A stretch of 64,000 nucleotides of DNA. Source: JACVRW01 sp963812915 (GTDB lineage Bacteria; Actinomycetota; Thermoleophilia; Solirubrobacterales; Thermoleophilaceae). The DNA lies in assembly GCA_963812915.1 (NCBI GenBank), contig CAWEXB010000003.1:434001-498000 (forward strand). The letters run 5' to 3'. The translations under genes and the position numbers were made by a program. This document shows positions 45,281 to 53,693 of this stretch, one piece after another; the first letter of the stretch is position 1, and every line of letters starts with the position of its first letter. Below the pieces are notes generated by a model. It had not been told where the DNA came from. It did no database searches and saw nothing but the letters and a program-made list of their open reading frames with translations.

Positions 45281-45453
45281 GTGTCGGACTCGATGCCCAG
45301 GAGCCGCACGTTCCGAAACGGGCGGTGCTCCAAGACGCCATGCGGCAAGGGGTTCCCGCTCAGGAGCTGCAGTCGCACACCCATTAGCGCGAGATCGCTG
45401 AGATCTTCGACCTACACGCCGACCGAGTCGAGGCGCTCAGGGTGGGCGCCTGA
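45281..45453 (+). other. candidate small gene interrupted by an in-frame stop
   Basis: A GTG at 45281 has AAGGAGG 6-7 nt upstream, yet its own frame reads as an unlikely Ser/Arg-rich protein. The adjacent frame looks protein-like: KRAVLQDAMRQGVPAQELQ, then TAG at about 45388, then REIAEIFDLHADRVEALRVG to TGA 45453. It is probably a small gene broken by a frameshift and a stop; no family recognised. Confidence 0.3.
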
Positions 45454-45463
45454 GGGCAGCTAC

Positions 45464-45631
45464 TTACTGCTCACTCGGTCCGGAGCCATCGCGTAGGACC
45501 TTCAGCGCCTGCTCCAGCTTCTCGACCTGCGCCTTCGCCTCGTCGGCTTCCTTCTGCGCGCGTTCGTAGCGCTCCTGGAAGCGCTGCTTCTCGCGCTCCA
45601 TGACCTTTTCTGCACTCAGCAACTCCGCCAT
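45464..45631 (-). CDS. small coiled-coil protein
   Basis: 55 residues from ATG 45631, with GGAGG 5 nt upstream. Almost entirely a charged helix (KVMEREKQRFQERYERAQKE, then QVEKLEQALKVLRDG), likely a short coiled coil. It starts about 85 bp after the debranching-enzyme gene on the same strand and may be the end of that operon. Partner unknown. Confidence 0.75.
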   Translation of the reverse strand: MAELLSAEKVMEREKQRFQERYERAQKEADEAKAQVEKLEQALKVLRDGSGPSEQ

Positions 45632-45716
45632 CGCACCTCCCCTGTCGAACTCGTGCTGCCAGGCGATTTTCGCACAGCCTCGCCTGATCTTGGGCGAACC
45701 AGGGGCCGCTCCCGAG

Positions 45717-47894
45717 TCAGGATCTGGCGGGATCGAGCACGACGTCGAGGTCGCCGTCGACCTGAACATCCGTGAGCGCGAGCCGGTCGGAGTGCTCGGC
45801 GACGCGCTCGAAGAGCAGGTCCACGCGCGCGTCCGCCACACGCAGGCCCTGCAATGCGAGCCGGTGGATGTGGCGTGGAAGTGAGGGGCGGCGGATGTGC
45901 AGCGTACGTTCGAGACCGTCCGGCACGAGCCCCAGGCCCGCGATGAGCATGGAGGGGAGGGCCCCGGCCGCCCACGCTTGAGGGCTGCACGCGACGGGGT
46001 AGGGCACCGGGTTCTCGTAGTCGGTGCGCGAGAATCCCGCGAAGAGCTCCGGCAGGCGATAGTCGGCGAAGCTCGAGGCCGCGTCCAGCAGGTCCTCGAA
46101 GATCCGCAGGAACTCTCCGTCGAAGCCGTATCTGCGAAGGCCCAGGGCAAAGAAGGCGTTGTCGTGTGGCCAGACGCTTCCCGTGTGGTAGCCGACGGGG
46201 TTGAAGGCGCGCTCCTGCGCGCCGAGCGTCCGCACTCCCCAGCCGGAGTGCGCCGCGGCGCCGGTGAGCGCGTCACGGATTGCGGCGGCCCGGTGGTGGG
46301 GAACCGCGTCGGCCCACAGCAGGTGCCCCTGGTTGGAGGCGAGGGCGCGGCTGGGGTGCTTGTCGCCGTCGAGCCCCATCGAGTAGAAGCCTCGGTCCTC
46401 GAGCCAGAAGCGGTCGAGACCGCTCGCGATGCGGGCTGCGCCGGCCCGCAGCTCCTCCGCGCGCGCAGGCTCGCCGGCGAGCTCGAGCAGGCGGGCCACG
46501 CGGCGCTTCGCGGCTAGGGCGTACCCCTGCACCTCCACGAGCGCGATCGGAGCACGCAGTGGGCGCCCTCGCTCGTCGACGACGCCGTCCCGGGAGTCCT
46601 TCCAGCCCTGATTCTCGAGCCCACCGGGGGATCGGCAGCGGTACTCGAGGAGCCCGTCGCCGTCGAGGTCGCCGTAGTCGTCGATCCAGCGAAGCGCCTC
46701 GTCCACCTGTGGCCGCAGCTCCCGAAACAGCTCGAGCGAGCCGGTCCAGTCGGCGTGCTCGCACAGCAGACAGAGGAACAACGGGGTGGCGTCGACCGTG
46801 CCGTAGTACTCCACAAGGGGCGTCCGCTGCCGCTCGGCCAACTCGCCAAGGCGGAGCTCGTGCAGCACCTTGCCGGGCTCCTCGTCGTGCACGTCATCGA
46901 CCTTCGTGCCCAGGCGCGCCGCGAGCAGTCGCAGGGTATCCGCGGCCATCGAGGGGTCGAAGGCGAGCATCTGCAGCGCCGCGATGATGCTGTCGCGCCC
47001 GAACAGCGTCGCGTACCACGGTACGCCGGCCGCGTAGTAGCGCCGGCCATCGAGCTCCGAGGCCAACAGCCGCAGGTCGAGCAGGGAGCGGCGCAGCACC
47101 CGATCCACGAGCTCGGCGTCGAGCTCGAAGTGCGGCCGCTCGGCGAGCCACGCGTCGGCCTCGGCGCCCGCGCGGGGCATCGCCGCGCGGTCGTCCGAAC
47201 GCTCGCTGCCCGCGGCCGGGCCGAGGGCCGGCCCGCCGGGCTGCGACAACTCGAAACGCACCTCGAGCCTGTGCTCCTCACCCGGCTCGAAGGGCAGGAG
47301 GACGCAGAGACGCCCGTCCCCCGTCACCGCGGCGCCCGGGCACGTGACCAGCGTCGATCGCTCGCGGCCGTCCAGACCCACTGCCGCGAATCTGACGGTG
47401 TGACCGCGCGCCTGTCGGCGCACCTCGCGCTCGGTGGGCTCGACCAGGCCGCGAACCTCGAGCATGGGCCGGAAGTCCGCGTCCAGCCGCAGCTCCAGCG
47501 TGAGATCGATCGGGTCCCGTGCGTGGGAGTGCAGCGTGATCCGGTCGACCATGCCGCCGGGCAGCATGCGTCTCTCGACCCGCACTCGCAGCGACTGGAG
47601 CGGCAGCGCCTGCCCGGTGGCGAGGACCAGGTCCGGGTTCGTCAGCTCGAACGCGGCGGCGGTGCCCGCGGCGTCGGACGAGATGAGCAGCCGCGGCGGC
47701 TGTCCTCCTATCCGAAGCTCGTGGCCCCGCAGGTGGCGGCAGTCGTTGAGGTAGACACCGAGCGGATGGTCCTGCGTTATCGGGAGGCCACCATCGCGCA
47801 ACGCAACGCAGAACGCGTTGCCCGACTTGACCACCGTCGTGTCGGCGAGATTGACGAGCTCGGCCACGCCGCCGGCAACCCGAGCGGAGCTCAC
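45717..47894 (-). CDS. glycogen-debranching-enzyme-like amylo-alpha-1,6-glucosidase
   Basis: 725 residues from GTG 47894, whose GTGA overlaps the stop of a 31-residue ORF. The N-terminal GDE_N_bis domain includes TQDHPLGVYLNDCRHLRGHE; the (alpha/alpha)6 catalytic domain has YYAAGVPWYATLFGRDSIIA, QGWKDSRDGVVDERGRPL and PVGYHTGSVWPHDNAFFALG. It acts on alpha-1,6 or related branches in cytosolic polysaccharide. Family length is typical. Confidence 0.92.
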   Translation of the reverse strand: MSSARVAGGVAELVNLADTTVVKSGNAFCVALRDGGLPITQDHPLGVYLNDCRHLRGHELRIGGQPPRLLISSDAAGTAAAFELTNPDLVLATGQALPLQSLRVRVERRMLPGGMVDRITLHSHARDPIDLTLELRLDADFRPMLEVRGLVEPTEREVRRQARGHTVRFAAVGLDGRERSTLVTCPGAAVTGDGRLCVLLPFEPGEEHRLEVRFELSQPGGPALGPAAGSERSDDRAAMPRAGAEADAWLAERPHFELDAELVDRVLRRSLLDLRLLASELDGRRYYAAGVPWYATLFGRDSIIAALQMLAFDPSMAADTLRLLAARLGTKVDDVHDEEPGKVLHELRLGELAERQRTPLVEYYGTVDATPLFLCLLCEHADWTGSLELFRELRPQVDEALRWIDDYGDLDGDGLLEYRCRSPGGLENQGWKDSRDGVVDERGRPLRAPIALVEVQGYALAAKRRVARLLELAGEPARAEELRAGAARIASGLDRFWLEDRGFYSMGLDGDKHPSRALASNQGHLLWADAVPHHRAAAIRDALTGAAAHSGWGVRTLGAQERAFNPVGYHTGSVWPHDNAFFALGLRRYGFDGEFLRIFEDLLDAASSFADYRLPELFAGFSRTDYENPVPYPVACSPQAWAAGALPSMLIAGLGLVPDGLERTLHIRRPSLPRHIHRLALQGLRVADARVDLLFERVAEHSDRLALTDVQVDGDLDVVLDPARS

Positions 47895-47986
47895 TCCGGC
47901 TCGACGAGACCGTACAACCGCTCCGCGGCGGCCTGCGCCTCGTCTCGCCGGATCGTCCGAGCGGCGGTGACCTCGACGCCGATCAT
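47891..47986 (-). CDS. 31-residue peptide, translationally coupled
   Basis: ATG 47986 overlaps the TGA of the membrane-protein gene (ATGA), and its own TGA overlaps the GTG of the debranching enzyme (GTGA). The sequence MIGVEVTAARTIRRDEAQAA then ERLYGLVEPE is charged and probably helical. It may act only as a translational coupler. Confidence 0.5.
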   Translation of the reverse strand: MIGVEVTAARTIRRDEAQAAAERLYGLVEPE

Positions 47987-48357
47987 CGCGGCCGCGCGTC
48001 GTGCCGGTCGGGCGAGGTCGACTCGGCCTGTCTGCGTGCTCGAGCCTCCGCGGCCTCGGACTCCGGCGTCGCGATGCCCTCCGGTAGTCGCCATTTCCGC
48101 CTCGACGCCCGCTCCTCCTCGTCCGGCCACCTTCCGTGCTCCTCGAAGTAGGCGCGCGCCGCGTCCTCACGGTCACGGTCGAGGTCGCCCTGGACCCCGA
48201 TCCGAAACAGGAGGTTCAGCAGGAGCACCGACAGCCCGGCGCCGGTGAAGAGGGCCCACCCCTCGAACCTGGTGCCCGACGGCACCACGAACAGGCACAC
48301 CAGCCCGGCGAGCACGAGAGCCGCCGCGATCCCATAGCGGACCGCGAGGGCCGCCAT
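47983..48357 (-). CDS. small membrane protein with charged C-terminal tail
   Basis: 124 residues from ATG 48357, overlapping the stop of the 27-residue ORF. Two hydrophobic segments (YGIAAALVLAGLVCLFVV about 8-25, and WALFTGAGLSVLLLNLLFRI about 33-52). The tail is acidic/basic (DREDAARAYFEEHGRWPDEE) and ends in Arg-rich sequence. No family recognised. Confidence 0.65.
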   Translation of the reverse strand: MAALAVRYGIAAALVLAGLVCLFVVPSGTRFEGWALFTGAGLSVLLLNLLFRIGVQGDLDRDREDAARAYFEEHGRWPDEEERASRRKWRLPEGIATPESEAAEARARRQAESTSPDRHDARPR

Positions 48358-48440
48358 CAGGCGAGAGCCTCCACGGTCTCCTCGGGCTCTGGGTTGCGCC
48401 GGGTCGCGGTGAGCTCGTCTCCATCGGCGTCGAGCGTCAT
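48357..48440 (-). CDS. 27-residue acidic peptide
   Basis: ATG 48440 has GGAG 6 nt upstream; the stop overlaps the next ATG as ATGA. Sequence begins MTLDADGDELTATRRNPEPE and ends TVEALA. It heads the four-gene coupled chain leading to the debranching enzyme. Too short for family assignment. Confidence 0.5.
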   Translation of the reverse strand: MTLDADGDELTATRRNPEPEETVEALA

Positions 48441-48496
48441 GGTCGCTCCATCGTAGATCGCGCCGGAGGGCGGCGCGCGTCCAAGGGCCGTGGCCG

Positions 48497-48710
48497 GTGA
48501 GTCAGAACGCGTACGGAACCGTGCCGAGCGCGTGCCACGTGCCGAAGAGCCCGCCGGGGACGCCGAACGCCGGCACCAAGCGTGAGCTCGAGATGCTGGA
48601 ACTGCTCGGCGAAGGCCTCTCGAATCCCGAGATCGCAGAGCGTCTCTCCCTGAGCCGCAAAGCGCCACACGACCACCGAGCTGATCCGACGCGGGCGGAG
48701 GTCGCACGCG
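48497..48710 (+). pseudogene. LuxR-type helix-turn-helix remnant
   Basis: The frame contains KRELEMLELLGEGLSNPEIA and ERLSLSRK, which is the recognition core of a LuxR/NarL HTH, preceded by VPKSPPGTPNAG, like the linker of large ATP-binding LuxR regulators. The expected third helix (TVxxHV..IxxKLGV) is missing and no upstream ATPase or sensor region exists. It is a decayed C-terminal fragment. Confidence 0.6.
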
Positions 48711-48831
48711 AGCGGACGACCCGGACGCTGGGCGAGCACGCGATGAGCCGCACTCCGACAACGAGAGCTCCGCTCACGTGGCGGTTGGGAACATCTCCAC
48801 CCAGCACCAACGAGTGGACGGGGCGAATGCG

Positions 48832-49992
48832 ATGTCCGACGACCCGAGGGAGTTCAGAATCGAGGTCCCCGAGCCCGAGCTCGAGGACCTCCGCGCGCGG
48901 TTACGACGCGCACGCTGGCCCGAGCGCGAGACTGTCGAGGACTGGTCGCAGGGCGTCCCGCTCGCCTATCTGCAGGATCTCTGCAGGTACTGGGCCGACG
49001 GCTACGACTGGCGCGCCACCGAGGCGCGGCTCAACGCGCTGCCGCAGTTCCGCATGGAGATCGAGGGGCTCGGCATCCATTACCTCCACGTCCGCTCGCC
49101 GCACCCCGAGGCGCTGCCCCTCGTGATCACGCACGGCTGGCCCGGCTCGATCGTCGAGTTCCTCAAGGCCCTCGGACCGCTCACCGACCCGATCCCCCAC
49201 GGCGGGGACGCCGCCGATGCCTTCCACGTCGTGTGCCCGTCGCTACCCGGCTACGGCTTCAGCGACAAGCCGGGCCGCCCCGGCTGGGGCGTCGAGCGGA
49301 TCGCCGCCGCCTGGTCCGTCCTGATGGGCCGGCTTGGCTACGCGCGCTACGGCGCCCAGGGCAGCGACTGGGGGACGAGCATCAGCGCGAGCATCGGCCA
49401 GCTGGATCGCAGCCACGTCGCCGGCATCCACCTCACCCCGCCGCTCGCGCCACCAGACCCGGCCACCTTCGACGAGCTCACGGAGCGAGAGCGCGCTGCG
49501 CTCGCCTCGCTCGAGCACTCCCGCGAGTGGGACTCCGGCTACTCCCAGGAGCACGCCACCCGACCCCAGACGATCGGCTACGCGCTCGTGGACTCGCCGA
49601 CCGCACTCTGCGCCTGGATCATCGAGAAGTTCTGGGCCTGGACCGACTGTGATGGCCACCCCGAGAACGTGCTCACCCGCGACGAGCTCCTGGACAATCT
49701 CATGCTCTACTGGCTCCCCCGCAACGGCGCCTCCTCGGCGCGCCTCTACTGGGAGAGCATCAGGCAGGTGAACGAGTGGATCTCCGGGTCCACGGACGAC
49801 ACAGTCGATGTCCCCACAGGGTGCTCGATCTTCCCCAAGGAGCTTCAGCGTCCGTCCCGGCGCTGGGCGCAGAAGCGCTTCCCGGACATCCGCTACTGGA
49901 ACGAGCCCGACCGGGGCGGCCACTTCGCTGCCTACGAACAGCCCGAGCTGTTCGTGGAAGAGGTTCGCTCGTTCTTTCGGCTGGTGCGATGA
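48832..49992 (+). CDS. epoxide hydrolase (EHN N-terminal, alpha/beta hydrolase)
   Basis: 386 residues from ATG 48832. EHN domain at the N-terminus (FRIEVPEPELEDLRARLRRA), oxyanion motif HGWPGS (about 101-106), nucleophile D179 in GAQGSDWGTSIS, lid tyrosines in SGYSQEHATRPQTIGYALVD and the catalytic His in GGHFAAYEQPELF. It hydrolyses epoxides to diols. The substrate is unknown. Confidence 0.95.
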   Translation: MSDDPREFRIEVPEPELEDLRARLRRARWPERETVEDWSQGVPLAYLQDLCRYWADGYDWRATEARLNALPQFRMEIEGLGIHYLHVRSPHPEALPLVITHGWPGSIVEFLKALGPLTDPIPHGGDAADAFHVVCPSLPGYGFSDKPGRPGWGVERIAAAWSVLMGRLGYARYGAQGSDWGTSISASIGQLDRSHVAGIHLTPPLAPPDPATFDELTERERAALASLEHSREWDSGYSQEHATRPQTIGYALVDSPTALCAWIIEKFWAWTDCDGHPENVLTRDELLDNLMLYWLPRNGASSARLYWESIRQVNEWISGSTDDTVDVPTGCSIFPKELQRPSRRWAQKRFPDIRYWNEPDRGGHFAAYEQPELFVEEVRSFFRLVR

Positions 49993-50350
49993 CGGGTGTC
50001 GCTCGCGCACCGCTCTCGGTGAAGATCCGGCCAAAGAGCGAGCCTCACCTCCGTCACCCGCCCGCAGACAGGGGCCACATGGCGTAAGCGCGGCTGCCCA
50101 CACCGGCCTGCCTTCGGGGGCCGCCCACCAGGCGCGGCCGCGGCAAGCACTGGTGAAGGCACGTAGGTCGGATTGAGCAGCTGTGACAGTTGTCACGTTT
50201 GGTAGCCATGTTTGTTCGGGCCGCTTGGTGGAAATGGACGCTGGTACGAGTCCGCGCCGGGCGCGCATAGCTCTGCATGCGGCAGGGGCGGGGGCCATTT
50301 CACAGCTTCGATACCCGAGCAGGGGAGGGTGTCGTACGTTGCCGCACTTC
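49993..50350. other. intergenic region before the GT2 gene
   Basis: No gene seen in about 360 bp except a perfect palindrome at 50183-50196 (separate entry) and a GGGGAGGG near 50322, too far from the GT2 ATG to be its ribosome-binding site. Confidence 0.4.
50183..50196. promoter_or_regulatory. 14-bp palindrome GTGACA-GT-TGTCAC
   Basis: Perfect dyad with 6-bp arms, 155 bp upstream of the GT2 start. On both strands it contains TTGTCA that could serve as a -35 element. It is a candidate operator. Confidence 0.45.
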
Positions 50351-51451
50351 ATGACGTCGCAATCCAGACAATCGACGCACGCCGCTCGCCGCCTCTCGCA
50401 TCATCAATGCGCCAGGGCACGGGGCCGGGATGCCTTTGCGCTGACGGCGATCGTCCCGGCGTTCAACGAGGCCGCGACCGTGGCGGACACGATCAGGTCG
50501 CTTCAGGACCAGACGCTTCCTCCCCTCGACATCTTGGTTGTGGACGACTGCTCGACCGACGAGACCGGCGCAATCGCCATAGCGGCGGGGGCACGGGTGG
50601 TACGGCCACCCACGAACACCGGCTCGAAGGCGGGGGCGCAGACGTTTGCCCTGCAGTTCGTCACCACTGAGTTCGTCATGGCGCTGGACGCCGACACGAC
50701 GCTCGCGCCCGACGCCGTCGAGCGGCTCTCCCGCGTTTTCGCCGATCCCGAGGTAGGAGCCGCCTCGGGATCCGTCCTTCCGCGCCGGGTGCGCACCGTC
50801 TGGGAGCGCGGTCGCTACGTCGAGTACATGTTTGCGTTCAGCTTCTTCAAGCGGGTTCAGGACCACTACGGCAAGCCGCTGATCTCCTCCGGCTGCTTCT
50901 CCCTTTACCGCACCAACGTGGTCCGAGAGGGCGGCGGCTGGTCCGATCGCACAACGGCCGAGGACATGGACCTGACATGGACTCTCTACAGGCGCGGCTG
51001 GAAGGTCAGGTTCGTGCCGGAGGCTGTGTGCTATCCGATCGAGCCATACAACCTCGACCTGCTCCGCAAGCAGCTCCGCCGTTGGTCGCACGGGTTCGTC
51101 CAGAACGTAAAGCTCCACTGGCGCGGCGTTCTGGGGCTCGGGTATCTGCGCTCCATGGTGGCGCTTGCCTTCTGGGATTCGGCAATCGCGTCGGTCGCGT
51201 ATCTCTTTGCCATCCCCCTCTTGGCGCTCCTCGTCGGCCCCAGCTTCTGGCTGGCCTACGTGGTGGATGCGCCGGTCCTGCTTGTCCCGGTGCTGGTCGA
51301 CGCGGTACGGCGCGGCGAGACCCGCAGGGCGCTCGCGAGCTTTCCCGCGTACTTCCCGCTGCGAGTGGCCAACGCGGCGATGATGCTGAGGGCGGTGGTC
51401 CTCGAGCTGGTGCTACGGCGGCCGCTGCTCGTCTACGAGAAGGGGCACTAG
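50351..51451 (+). CDS. membrane glycosyltransferase family 2 (processive, chitin/hyaluronan-synthase-like)
   Basis: 366 residues from ATG 50351 (TTG 50339 is possible). GT-A fold: TAIVPAFNEAATVADTI (about 32-48), DDCSTDETG, the DxD pair D113/D115 in ALDADTTLAP, E204/D205 in TTAEDMDLTW and QLRRW (241-245), the processive-enzyme motif. At least three membrane helices follow (about 285-320, 345-360). It should make a beta-linked polysaccharide or transfer sugar to a lipid. Followed 2 bp later by a membrane protein. Confidence 0.92.
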   Translation: MTSQSRQSTHAARRLSHHQCARARGRDAFALTAIVPAFNEAATVADTIRSLQDQTLPPLDILVVDDCSTDETGAIAIAAGARVVRPPTNTGSKAGAQTFALQFVTTEFVMALDADTTLAPDAVERLSRVFADPEVGAASGSVLPRRVRTVWERGRYVEYMFAFSFFKRVQDHYGKPLISSGCFSLYRTNVVREGGGWSDRTTAEDMDLTWTLYRRGWKVRFVPEAVCYPIEPYNLDLLRKQLRRWSHGFVQNVKLHWRGVLGLGYLRSMVALAFWDSAIASVAYLFAIPLLALLVGPSFWLAYVVDAPVLLVPVLVDAVRRGETRRALASFPAYFPLRVANAAMMLRAVVLELVLRRPLLVYEKGH

Positions 51452-51452
51452 G

Positions 51453-51917
51453 GTGTCCGCCGGGCTTCCAGGGGCCGGCCTCGCCGGCCTGTTCTTCATT
51501 CTCTCTGCGATCCTCGCTGTCCCGATCGAGCTTGTCCGCACCGTACGTGGACGCAGCTCCCGCCAAGCTTGGCTGGGCGTGGGTCGGCACGTCGGACTCG
51601 CCGTGGCGATGATCATGGCCTTGGAGTTCGCTTTTGCGGCCGTCAGTGCGCTCACTGCCGAGCTCTCTGGCAAGCGCGTCCTGCCCCCCGTCCTGCCACA
51701 CGTACCTGTGCTGCTCACCTTGGCGGTACTCGTCACCGTGTTGGCGACGACCAAGGCGCTGGAGCTCGCGCTCAGGCGGCGGCATCGTGGCGGGGATCCG
51801 GCGGGAGCGCCTGATCGCCTCATGAACACCGGCATGCCCGTGGAGAGCCGGATGCGCGACAACGCGCACGTCCGGTTCGGAGGGCGGCGGCGAGGAGATC
51901 GACAGCCGAAAGGCTGA
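51453..51917 (+). CDS. membrane protein with unusual C-terminus
   Basis: 154 residues from GTG 51453, 2 bp after the GT2 stop. Hydrophobic segments at about 8-25, 45-65 and 83-100. From about residue 125 (NTGMPVESRM...) the coding sequence runs through the domain V and VI stems of a group II intron, so its native C-terminus has probably been replaced by intron sequence. Probable partner of the glycosyltransferase. Confidence 0.6.
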   Translation: MSAGLPGAGLAGLFFILSAILAVPIELVRTVRGRSSRQAWLGVGRHVGLAVAMIMALEFAFAAVSALTAELSGKRVLPPVLPHVPVLLTLAVLVTVLATTKALELALRRRHRGGDPAGAPDRLMNTGMPVESRMRDNAHVRFGGRRRGDRQPKG

Positions 51918-51943
51918 AACGGCGCCTCGCCGCCGACCCCTAC
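51845..51943 (+). mobile_element. 3' end of a group II intron (domains V and VI)
   Basis: A 34-nt hairpin 51845-51878 begins GAGCCGGATGCG and ends CGTCCGGTTC, matching the catalytic domain V: AGC triad at positions 2-4, pairing of the ends, and the unpaired CG bulge at 25-26. Domain VI follows: stem GGCGGCGAGG / CCTCGCCGCC, an inner CAGCC-GAAA-GGCTG hairpin and a lower AGGG/CCCT stem, with A51936 bulged 7 nt before the putative 3' splice site at C51943. No reverse transcriptase or domains I-IV are seen, so only the tail survives. Confidence 0.75.
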
Positions 51944-52090
51944 ACCAGGCTCGCCTATGTTGAGGTGCTCGCCGACGAGAGGGCCACGACCTGCATCGGC
52001 TTCCTCAAGCGGGCGTTGCGTTTCTACGCCGCCCATGGCGTTGAGGTCGAGCGGCCGGGCGGACCGTTCCGGCAGTACTGCGAGCCGCGA
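51944..52090 (+). mobile_element. IS481-like transposase fragment (3' exon of the intron)
   Basis: Right after the inferred splice site the frame reads TRLAYVEVLADERATTCIGF then LKRALRFYAAHGVEVER, matching the DDE-domain stretch of IS481-family/rve transposases just after the first catalytic Asp region. It then degenerates before 52090. The upstream half of the transposase is absent. Confidence 0.7.
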
Positions 52091-52094
52091 GCTG

Positions 52095-53090
52095 TCAGAA
52101 CGCCAGGCAGTCGACGTAGTCGAAGCTCTCCGCGGCGAACGAGAACGGCTCCACGGGCGGATCCTGCTCGATGACGTACTGCTGGACCTTGCCCTGGGCG
52201 GCGGCGAAGACGCCCGCCCAGTCGACGTCGCCCTGGCCGATCGTCGTCTGCCGCTGTTGCGGCGTGCCGGCGCCGATCACGTCCTTCACGTGCAGGAGTT
52301 CGATCCGGTCCCCGAAGTCCTGGACCAGCTGCACGGGGTCCTCACCGCCGATCGTGGCCCACCCGACGTCGAGCTGGAATGTGACCCAGCGCGGATCGGT
52401 GTTCTCCACGAGGATCTGCCAGGCGCTCTTCAGCTGGCCGTCGCCCTGGGTGTCGACGTACCGCGTCGTGAACTCGGGCGCGTGGTTGTGGCCGAAGATC
52501 TTGCCGGTGCCGTTCTTCTTCGAGCGCTCGCCCAGCCGGTTCATCGTCGCGGCGGTGGCGAGTGTGTTCTCGTAGCTGCCGGTGCCCGGCGCCGCGAATC
52601 CGCCGGAGCCGGTCCAGCGCTGGCCGAGCAGCTTCGCGTCGGCGAGATTCGCGTCCCAGCTGGCCTCGTTCGTGGACATGTGCCGCGAGGGCACCTTCAG
52701 CGCGTACTTCTCGGCCAGGGCGTCGAATTCCTGGACAGTCAGTCCGTGGAAGCTGAACGGCTCGATGTTGCGGTAGCCGACCTCGCTGAGGAACGCGAAC
52801 ACGAACTCGAGCCGCTCGGCGCGAGTCGCTTCCGGCCCGGGCGCGCCGGCCGGCGCCTCCGCGGCACGCTCGCCGCGGTCGATGTACCGGTTGAAAGTCC
52901 ACAGCTGGATCGAAATCTTGCTCGCGGGGACGCTCCGCCCGGTGCTGCAGTTCGCCGGCTCGGCCTTCGCCGGCGCTGCTTGCTGCGCACCGGCCGCAGT
53001 CGGACCGACGAGCGCGAACAGCATCGACAGAGCGACAGCAAGCCCGACGACGATTGCAGGCCAGCTTGGCTTCGGTTGACTGATGACCAC
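52095..53090 (-). CDS. secreted sugar phosphate isomerase/epimerase-like TIM-barrel protein
   Basis: 331 residues from GTG 53090, chosen for GGGAGGAG upstream. Signal peptide with hydrophobic core VGLAVALSMLFALVG and a site near AAGAQQ. AP-endonuclease-2-type TIM barrel: ISIQLWTFNRY, EVGYRNIEPFSFHG, RHMSTNEASW, GHNHAPEF, FQLDVGWATIGG and LLHVKDV, carrying the expected metal Glu, His and Asp residues. Substrate unknown; an exported isomerase-like or sugar-binding role is inferred. Confidence 0.9.
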   Translation of the reverse strand: MVISQPKPSWPAIVVGLAVALSMLFALVGPTAAGAQQAAPAKAEPANCSTGRSVPASKISIQLWTFNRYIDRGERAAEAPAGAPGPEATRAERLEFVFAFLSEVGYRNIEPFSFHGLTVQEFDALAEKYALKVPSRHMSTNEASWDANLADAKLLGQRWTGSGGFAAPGTGSYENTLATAATMNRLGERSKKNGTGKIFGHNHAPEFTTRYVDTQGDGQLKSAWQILVENTDPRWVTFQLDVGWATIGGEDPVQLVQDFGDRIELLHVKDVIGAGTPQQRQTTIGQGDVDWAGVFAAAQGKVQQYVIEQDPPVEPFSFAAESFDYVDCLAF

Positions 53091-53693
53091 CCCGTGCTCC
53101 TCCCTTGATCCCTTCGGCGGCACGTCGAACCCGTTGACGTCTCGAACGCCGCCTTTGATCGGATATGTGCTGCTCGATCGCGCGAACGGCGCGCCCGGAG
53201 CCGAACGCCCCGTCGCCGACCCCTACAGCGTTCCCGGGGCGCGCATTGGCTAGTCACCAGACCTAACTTCTGCCGCCTCGGCGCGTAGCGCTAGCTACTT
53301 CTTGCGCGGACTTGAAGCAGATCCGCGGTCCGGCGTCAGATTCCTTCCCGCGCACCAACTCAGGACCCAATTCGCATCCTGGGCTCTTGACTTTCCTGGA
53401 TCGTCCTAACCGGTCGGGGACGACCGGCGCGGAGTACTTCTCGCCCACCGAAGCGAGCCTCTCGTGTCCCGGGTTCGGACGCACCCCCGCCGGACATGGG
53501 CAGGCACCCGGCGGTGGGCGATGGGAGGCCGTGCCGCTCCTGGAACCGTCGACGAGCAGCACTGCCCGTCTGCACGCCCCGCCGTCGTCCGGAGCGGCGA
53601 CCCGCTGAAGGCGACGAGCGCCGAGTCGACAAGCACGCCACCAGGCCGCTCCCGACCGGGTAGGGTCGGCGCACCCGGCGTCAGGAGTGAATC
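53091..53693. other. 600-bp intergenic region
   Basis: No gene supported. It holds one copy of the dispersed repeat (53541-53590) and a weak GTAGC/GCTAC hairpin near 53290. Open frames here have atypical composition. Confidence 0.4.
53541..53590. repeat. dispersed repeat, copy A
   Basis: Core GTCGACGAGCAGCACTGC. In minus-strand translation it reads AVLLVDGSRSG, comparable to the other copies. It lies 104 bp upstream of the ABM-like gene. Confidence 0.5.
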
